Below are positions 23,342-27,589 of a stretch of 27,589 nt of DNA, one piece after another (position 1 is the stretch's first letter; each line of letters opens with the position of its first letter). The notes under the pieces are model-generated. The model was not told the DNA's origin. It saw nothing but the letters and a program-made list of their open reading frames with translations, and made no database searches. This DNA is from Gp13-AA77 sp036521995 (GTDB taxonomy: Bacteria > Acidobacteriota > Terriglobia > UBA7540), in assembly GCA_036521995.1 (NCBI GenBank), contig DATDGR010000091.1, positions 1 to 27,589 of the forward strand, read 5' to 3'. The position numbers were made by a program, and so were the translations under genes.

Positions 23342-24736
23342 ATGTCACCTCCAATTCGAAGCGAATGGATCAGCGAGCGCACCGGACCCGTGAAGACGCA
23401 GATGCACTACGCACGCCAGGGCATGGTCACCGAAGAGATGGAGTACGTGGCCCGGCGTGAGAACCTCTCACCGGAAGCCGTGCGGGCCGAGGTGGCGCGA
23501 GGCCGCATGATTATCCCGGCCAACGTTCGCCACGTTGAGCTCGAACCCATGGGCATTGGCGTCGCCGCTAAATGCAAGATCAACGCCAACATCGGTAACT
23601 CGGCCACCGCCTCGAATATCGACGGCGAGGTCGAGAAGCTGCACACCGCCGTGAAGTACGGCGCCGACACGGTGATGGATCTGTCCACGGGCGGCGATAT
23701 CCATCAGATTCGCGAAGCTGTGATTCGCTCAAGCCCGGTTCCCATTGGCACCGTGCCCATTTACGAGGCCATCTCCCGCGTGACCCATATCCGCGATCTC
23801 ACGCCCGCGCTCATGCTGGAAGTGATCGAAGAGCAGGCCGAACAGGGCGTGGACTACATGACGATTCACGCCGGCGTTCTGCGCCAGCACATCCCGCTGA
23901 CGCGCCACCGCATCACCGGGATCGTGAGCCGGGGCGGCGCCTTGATGGCGCAATGGTCGGTGGAGAACGATCAGGAAAATTTCCTCTACACCCACTTCGA
24001 GGACATCTGCAGGATCTTCCAGAAGTACGACGTCTCCTTTTCGCTCGGCGACGGTCTGCGGCCCGGAAGCTTGGCGGATGCGAGCGATCGCGCCCAGTTC
24101 GCGGAGCTCGAGACCCTGGGCGAACTGACCCGGAAGGCCTGGGAATACGACGTGCAGGTGATGATCGAAGGCCCTGGTCACATTCCCATGGACCAGATCA
24201 AGCTTCAGGTGGACAAGGAAATGGAAATCTGCCACGAAGCGCCGTTTTACACGTTGGGTCCGCTGGTCACCGACATTGCGCCCGGATACGATCACATAAC
24301 GTCCGCCATCGGCGCGGCCATGATCGGCTGGCATGGTGCTTCCATGCTTTGCTACGTCACGCCCAAGGAGCACCTCGGTCTGCCCAACAAGCACGACGTG
24401 CATCAGGGGATCATCGCCTACAAGATTGCCGCGCACGCCGCTGATGTGGCTCGCCACCGTCCGGGAGCTCGCGATCGCGATGACGCGCTCAGCTATGCGC
24501 GGTTCTTGTTTGACTGGAACAAGCAGTTCGATCTTTCCCTTGATCCCGATACCGCGCGCGCCATGCACGACGAAACTCTGGCCGACGATTACTACAAGGA
24601 CGCGGCCTTCTGCTCCATGTGTGGTCCGAAATTCTGTTCCATGAACACGACGCAGGTCATGGAAAAGCACCTTGGCCTTGACCAGAAGGAGCGTGAGGAG
24701 AAGTATCAGGAGTTGCTGGCAAAGGTGGAAGGGTAA
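23342..24736 (+). CDS. thiC: Phosphomethylpyrimidine synthase
   Basis: This radical-SAM enzyme turns aminoimidazole ribotide into hydroxymethylpyrimidine phosphate in thiamine synthesis. The 464-residue form lacks the extra N-terminal domain of the ~630-residue E. coli type. The conserved barrel segments NVRHVELEPMGIG, KCKINANIGNSA, DTVMDLSTGGDI, PVPIGTVPIYEA, DYMTIHAG, GLRPGS and VMIEGPGHIPMDQI are all present. The C-terminal [4Fe-4S] motif is C424-x2-C427-x4-C432 (CSMCGPKFC). The start ATG 23342 has AAAGGAG eight bases upstream; an upstream in-frame start at 23297 is rejected. No TPP (THI-box) riboswitch is recognised in the 243-bp upstream region, and no other thi gene is next to it. Confidence 0.97.
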   Translation: MSPPIRSEWISERTGPVKTQMHYARQGMVTEEMEYVARRENLSPEAVRAEVARGRMIIPANVRHVELEPMGIGVAAKCKINANIGNSATASNIDGEVEKLHTAVKYGADTVMDLSTGGDIHQIREAVIRSSPVPIGTVPIYEAISRVTHIRDLTPALMLEVIEEQAEQGVDYMTIHAGVLRQHIPLTRHRITGIVSRGGALMAQWSVENDQENFLYTHFEDICRIFQKYDVSFSLGDGLRPGSLADASDRAQFAELETLGELTRKAWEYDVQVMIEGPGHIPMDQIKLQVDKEMEICHEAPFYTLGPLVTDIAPGYDHITSAIGAAMIGWHGASMLCYVTPKEHLGLPNKHDVHQGIIAYKIAAHAADVARHRPGARDRDDALSYARFLFDWNKQFDLSLDPDTARAMHDETLADDYYKDAAFCSMCGPKFCSMNTTQVMEKHLGLDQKEREEKYQELLAKVEG

Positions 24737-24835
24737 CTGGAACGACGGTGCTCCACTACGCGCCGAGCGAAGATCACGATTCAGAATGCCGCATCAGCGC
24801 TTTTGGGGCGCCGATTTAGAAACCAAGGGGAGACG

Positions 24836-25867
24836 ATGGCCACTCAAGCACAAACGCAACAACCCGATCCAGCCGCGATCTTCGACGCGCTCAATGCTTA
24901 CCAGCGCAGCGCGGCTCTGAAGGCCGCGATTGAGCTCGATCTTTTTACAGGCATCGGTGAAGGAAATACGGACGTGGAGTCCCTGGCCAAGCGGTGTGAT
25001 GCCGCCGCGCGCGGCATCCGCATTCTGTGCGACTACCTCACCATTCAAGACTTCCTGGTCAAGCAGGATCATCGATACTCCCTGACCCCCACGTCAGGAG
25101 CCTTCCTGGACCGCCGTTCGCCTAGGTATTTGGGTACCATCGCGCGCTTTTTGAATTTGCCGGCCCTCGTCGAACGCTTTCAGGACCTGGCCACAGTGGT
25201 GCGCGCCGGCGGTGCCCTGATGAGCGAAGATGGCTCGTCTGGCGAGGCCAATGCCGATTGGGTGGAGTTCGCGCGCTCCATGGCTCCGATGCAGGCTTTC
25301 CCCGCGGAGCGGATCGCCGGTCTGCTGGCTGCGGACTCGGGCCAGCCCTGGAAAGTGCTCGATATCGCGGCCGGCCACGGCCTGTTCGGGATCGCGATCG
25401 CGCGTCACAATCCCAACGCCGAAGTTGCGGCCGTCGACTGGCCCCAAGTGCTCGAAGTGGCCCGCGAGAACGCCGAGAAAGCCGGCGTAGCGGGACGCCA
25501 CCACTTGATTCAGGGGAGCGCTTTCGAGGTGGATTTCGGCACCGGTTACGACCTGGTTCTGTTGACGAATTTTCTTCACCACTTTGATCCGCAAACCAAC
25601 GGCAAGCTGCTCCGCAAGGTTCATCATGCCCTCAAGCCCGGTGGCCGGGTGGTCGCGCTCGAGTTCGTCCCCAATGAGGATCGGGTTAGCCCTGCTACCG
25701 CAGCCGCTTTCAGTCTCATCATGCTGGGAAATACCAGGGCTGGCGACGCTTATACGTTCGCCGAACTGGAAGGCATGTTCGGTAACGCCGGGTTTGCGCG
25801 CAGCGAGCTTCATGCCTTGCCGCCCACTCCACAATCGGTCGTGATCTCATATAAGCAAGACGCCTGA
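24836..25867 (+). CDS. SAM-dependent O-methyltransferase-like protein (acetylserotonin O-methyltransferase type)
   Basis: This 343-residue class I methyltransferase has an N-terminal winged-helix dimerisation domain (AIFDALNAYQRSAALKAAIE, then SLAKRCDAAARGIRILCDYL and the YSLTPTSGAFLD wing). The Rossmann domain follows, with motif I VLDIAAGHGLFGIA (174-187), an acidic residue at AAVDWP for ribose binding, and the post-I segment LVLLTNFLHHFDPQT. This is the layout of plant/bacterial small-molecule O-methyltransferases; the substrate is unknown. ATG 24836 has GGGGAGA close upstream; the longer frame from 24803 is less likely. It lies 99 bases after thiC and seven bases before the next methyltransferase gene, so those two are probably co-transcribed. 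Confidence 0.92.
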   Translation: MATQAQTQQPDPAAIFDALNAYQRSAALKAAIELDLFTGIGEGNTDVESLAKRCDAAARGIRILCDYLTIQDFLVKQDHRYSLTPTSGAFLDRRSPRYLGTIARFLNLPALVERFQDLATVVRAGGALMSEDGSSGEANADWVEFARSMAPMQAFPAERIAGLLAADSGQPWKVLDIAAGHGLFGIAIARHNPNAEVAAVDWPQVLEVARENAEKAGVAGRHHLIQGSAFEVDFGTGYDLVLLTNFLHHFDPQTNGKLLRKVHHALKPGGRVVALEFVPNEDRVSPATAAAFSLIMLGNTRAGDAYTFAELEGMFGNAGFARSELHALPPTPQSVVISYKQDA

Positions 25868-25873
25868 ACGCCG

Positions 25874-26581
25874 GTGACTGCTGCTCAAGAACAACTTCGC
25901 GAAGAGTTCAACCGCTGGGCCGAGGCCGGCCGCGGCGAGGGGATGGAGACCGACCATCTTCCCATTGTTCTGCCGATGCTCGCACGGATGGACCTCGGTC
26001 CGGATGAGACGATTCTCGACGCCGGTTGCGGCACGGGCTGGCTCTGCCGGTTGCTGGCCGAGCGAGTGCCGCAAGGCCGCGTCGTGGGCCTGGATGTCTC
26101 CGACGAAATGATCCGGCGCGCCGGCGAAAAAAGTTCGGCCTCCGCCAACGTCAGTTTCATCACGGGCGGCGTCGAATCGATTCCGCAGCCTGCGCCAGGA
26201 GAGAAAGGTCTCTACAGCCGCGTCGTCTCCGTCGAGTCTGCGTACTACTGGCCGGAACCCGTGCGAGGGTTGAGCGAGATCTTTCGTGTCCTTCGGCCCC
26301 GCGGCTCCGCCTGGGTCCTTATCAACTATTACCGCGACAATCCTTACTGCCATCAGTGGGGAGCGCTCTACGCCATACCTGCTCACCTGCTTGCCGCAAG
26401 CGATTGGGCTGGCCTGTTCAGGCGCGCCGGCTTCGCCAGTGTCGCGTATTGCCGCATTCCAGACCCCACGCCCACGCCCGAGGCCTACACGGGACGCTGG
26501 TTCCGCAACGCCAAAGAATTGCGGCGCTTTCGCGAAGAAGGCGCCTTGCTCATTCACGGAACCAAGCCCGCCATTGAGTAA
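25874..26581 (+). CDS. Class I SAM-dependent methyltransferase
   Basis: This 235-residue methyltransferase has motif I ILDAGCGTGWLC (47-58), VVGLDVSDEMIRRA for the ribose-binding acidic residue, and the ALYAIPAHLL and AGLFRRAGFASV segments towards the end. Unlike its neighbour it has no winged-helix domain. It resembles the UbiE/small-molecule methyltransferase superfamily; the substrate is not known. It begins with GTG 25874, with only a weak ribosome-binding site, just seven bases after the previous stop, so translation is probably coupled. It converges with the lpd gene, 36 bases away. Confidence 0.9.
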   Translation: MTAAQEQLREEFNRWAEAGRGEGMETDHLPIVLPMLARMDLGPDETILDAGCGTGWLCRLLAERVPQGRVVGLDVSDEMIRRAGEKSSASANVSFITGGVESIPQPAPGEKGLYSRVVSVESAYYWPEPVRGLSEIFRVLRPRGSAWVLINYYRDNPYCHQWGALYAIPAHLLAASDWAGLFRRAGFASVAYCRIPDPTPTPEAYTGRWFRNAKELRRFREEGALLIHGTKPAIE

Positions 26582-26617
26582 TTCACTCGTCGGCTGAGGG
26601 AAGGAATGGCCGCTGGG

Positions 26618-27589
26618 TCAATTCTTCTTGGGCCGATAGATATCGGTGGCCGTCCCGTAGAAGACCTCGGCCGCTTGCATCAAGGTTTCCGAAAGCGTCG
26701 GATGAGGATGAATGCTGAGGGCCACGTCCGCCGCCAGAGCCGACATCTCCACGGCCAGCACCCCTTCGGCGATCAGATCGCCGGCGCCGACTCCCGTAAT
26801 GCCTACGCCCAGCACCCGCTCGGTCTCGGGATCGATCAGGAGCTTGGTGACGCCGTCCGTGCGATCGAGCGTCGTGGCGCGGCCGGACGCGCCCCAGGGG
26901 AAGCGCGCCACTTTGATGGGCCGATTTTCCTGGGCGGCCTGGGTTTCGGTGAGGCCGCACCACGCCACTTCGGGATCGGTAAAGACCACGGCCGGAATGG
27001 CGCGCGGTTCGAACGCCACCTTCTTCCCGTGGATAGCCTCAACGGCTAGCCTACCCTCATGGGACGCCTTGTGCGCCAGCATGGGCTCGCCGGCCACGTC
27101 GCCTACGGCGTAGATCGAAGACTCGGCGGTGCGCCGCTGCGGGTCAATCCGGATGAAGCCCTTGGCGTCCTTTTCCACCCGCGTCTTCTCCAGGCCGGGA
27201 ATGGCCGAGCCGGGCTTGCGGCCCACGGCGATCAGCACTTTTTGGTACACCTGTTCCCGGCCGTCGCCGGCCGCGCCTTCAAACTTCACCTGGATGCCGT
27301 TTCGCACCTCCTTCATCCCGGCCACTTTGGTGCTCAGCATCACGTCGTGAAAAATCCTCTCAATGCGCTTGGCGAGCGGCGACACCAGGTCACGGTCGGC
27401 GCCCGGCAGCAGGCCATCCAGCATCTCCACCACAGACACCTCAGTGCCGAGCGCGGCGTAAACCGTCCCGAGTTCGAGACCGATGTAGCCGCCGCCCACC
27501 ACCAGCAGCGTCTTGGGAACGTCAGCCAGATCCAGCGCGCCGGTGGAGTCCACAATCCGGGGGCTGCCGGGCAATCCCGGCAGCATAGC
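26618..27589 (-). CDS. Dihydrolipoamide dehydrogenase, C-terminal part (N-terminus outside window)
   Basis: This is the FAD/NAD-dependent E3 subunit of 2-oxoacid dehydrogenase complexes. The visible 323 residues start inside the protein: LPGLPGSPRIVDSTGALDLA, then the NAD-binding GGGYIGLELG, VVEMLDGLLPGAD, the FAD-contacting IYAVGDVAGEPMLAHKA, and the dimerisation domain with VVFTDPEVAWCGLTE. The catalytic His-Glu pair lies in HPHPTLSE near the end. The FAD-binding N-terminal domain with the redox-active CxxxxC is off the right edge, so the ATG at 27586 is internal and not a start. It resembles the E. coli LpdA type closely across this part. Confidence 0.95.
   Translation of the reverse strand, partial: AMLPGLPGSPRIVDSTGALDLADVPKTLLVVGGGYIGLELGTVYAALGTEVSVVEMLDGLLPGADRDLVSPLAKRIERIFHDVMLSTKVAGMKEVRNGIQVKFEGAAGDGREQVYQKVLIAVGRKPGSAIPGLEKTRVEKDAKGFIRIDPQRRTAESSIYAVGDVAGEPMLAHKASHEGRLAVEAIHGKKVAFEPRAIPAVVFTDPEVAWCGLTETQAAQENRPIKVARFPWGASGRATTLDRTDGVTKLLIDPETERVLGVGITGVGAGDLIAEGVLAVEMSALAADVALSIHPHPTLSETLMQAAEVFYGTATDIYRPKKN

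Noticed and set aside
23729..24670. Minus-strand open frame of 313 codons
   Set aside because: It is antisense to thiC, which is certain from its conserved blocks and cluster motif.
1..27589. tRNA genes, CRISPR arrays, intact insertion sequences or prophage genes
   Set aside because: No T-loop/anticodon-arm pattern, no regularly spaced repeat array, and no transposase, integrase or phage structural protein was recognised.

Overview
The window reads as a chromosomal segment of a GC-rich Gram-negative bacterium, most likely an Acidobacteriota (Terriglobia-like) member. The main pointers are an ADOP-type duplicated orphan permease, a HAF-repeat secreted protein, a 70-residue Cys-rich protein of a kind I associate with acidobacteria, Tat-exported molybdo-hydroxylase subunits, and a secreted carrier-like protein with the same flavour. 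This taxonomic call is inference from gene content. No phage, plasmid, CRISPR array, intact insertion sequence or tRNA is visible.

Layout. 1-2104 (minus): SRP RNA, dnaX, then the first codons of a YbaB/EbfC protein that overlaps the dnaX stop as ATGA; this is the classic ffs-dnaX-ybaB replication/recombination locus. 2105-2733 holds no convincing gene. 2734-4474: a cupin gene and a Tat-signal DUF362 gene, divergently transcribed. 4516-8959 (minus): an aldehyde oxidoreductase operon of PaoABC type (2Fe-2S Tat subunit, molybdopterin subunit, FAD subunit) ending in the small Cys-rich protein. A 385-bp insert carrying two ~41-bp direct repeats separates the first two subunit genes. 9226-11735 (plus): YihY/BrkB membrane protein translationally coupled to a double-SIS protein, followed by an XRE regulator with its own promoter. 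11857-16460 (minus): HAF-repeat protein, DUF5996 protein, UBP-type zinc finger, sugar porter, and a secreted acidobacterial-type protein with an intrinsic terminator. 17002-18055 (plus): a DoxX/MarR pair with a strong hairpin between them. 18466-23098 (minus): ADOP permease and a secreted S9 peptidase. 23342-26581 (plus): thiC and two methyltransferases. 26618-end (minus): dihydrolipoamide dehydrogenase, truncated by the window edge.

How the genes work together. Most of the window is core metabolism and housekeeping. The coherent multi-gene units are the dnaX locus, the periplasmic aldehyde oxidoreductase, the YihY-SIS pair and DoxX-MarR. I do not see an unmistakable new defence or mobile system. 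The least explained signals are the small Cys-rich protein appended to the aldehyde oxidoreductase operon, the repeat block inside that operon, the loss of Fe-S ligands in its FAD subunit, the coupled YihY-SIS gene pair, and short dispersed repeats in the gene-free stretches.
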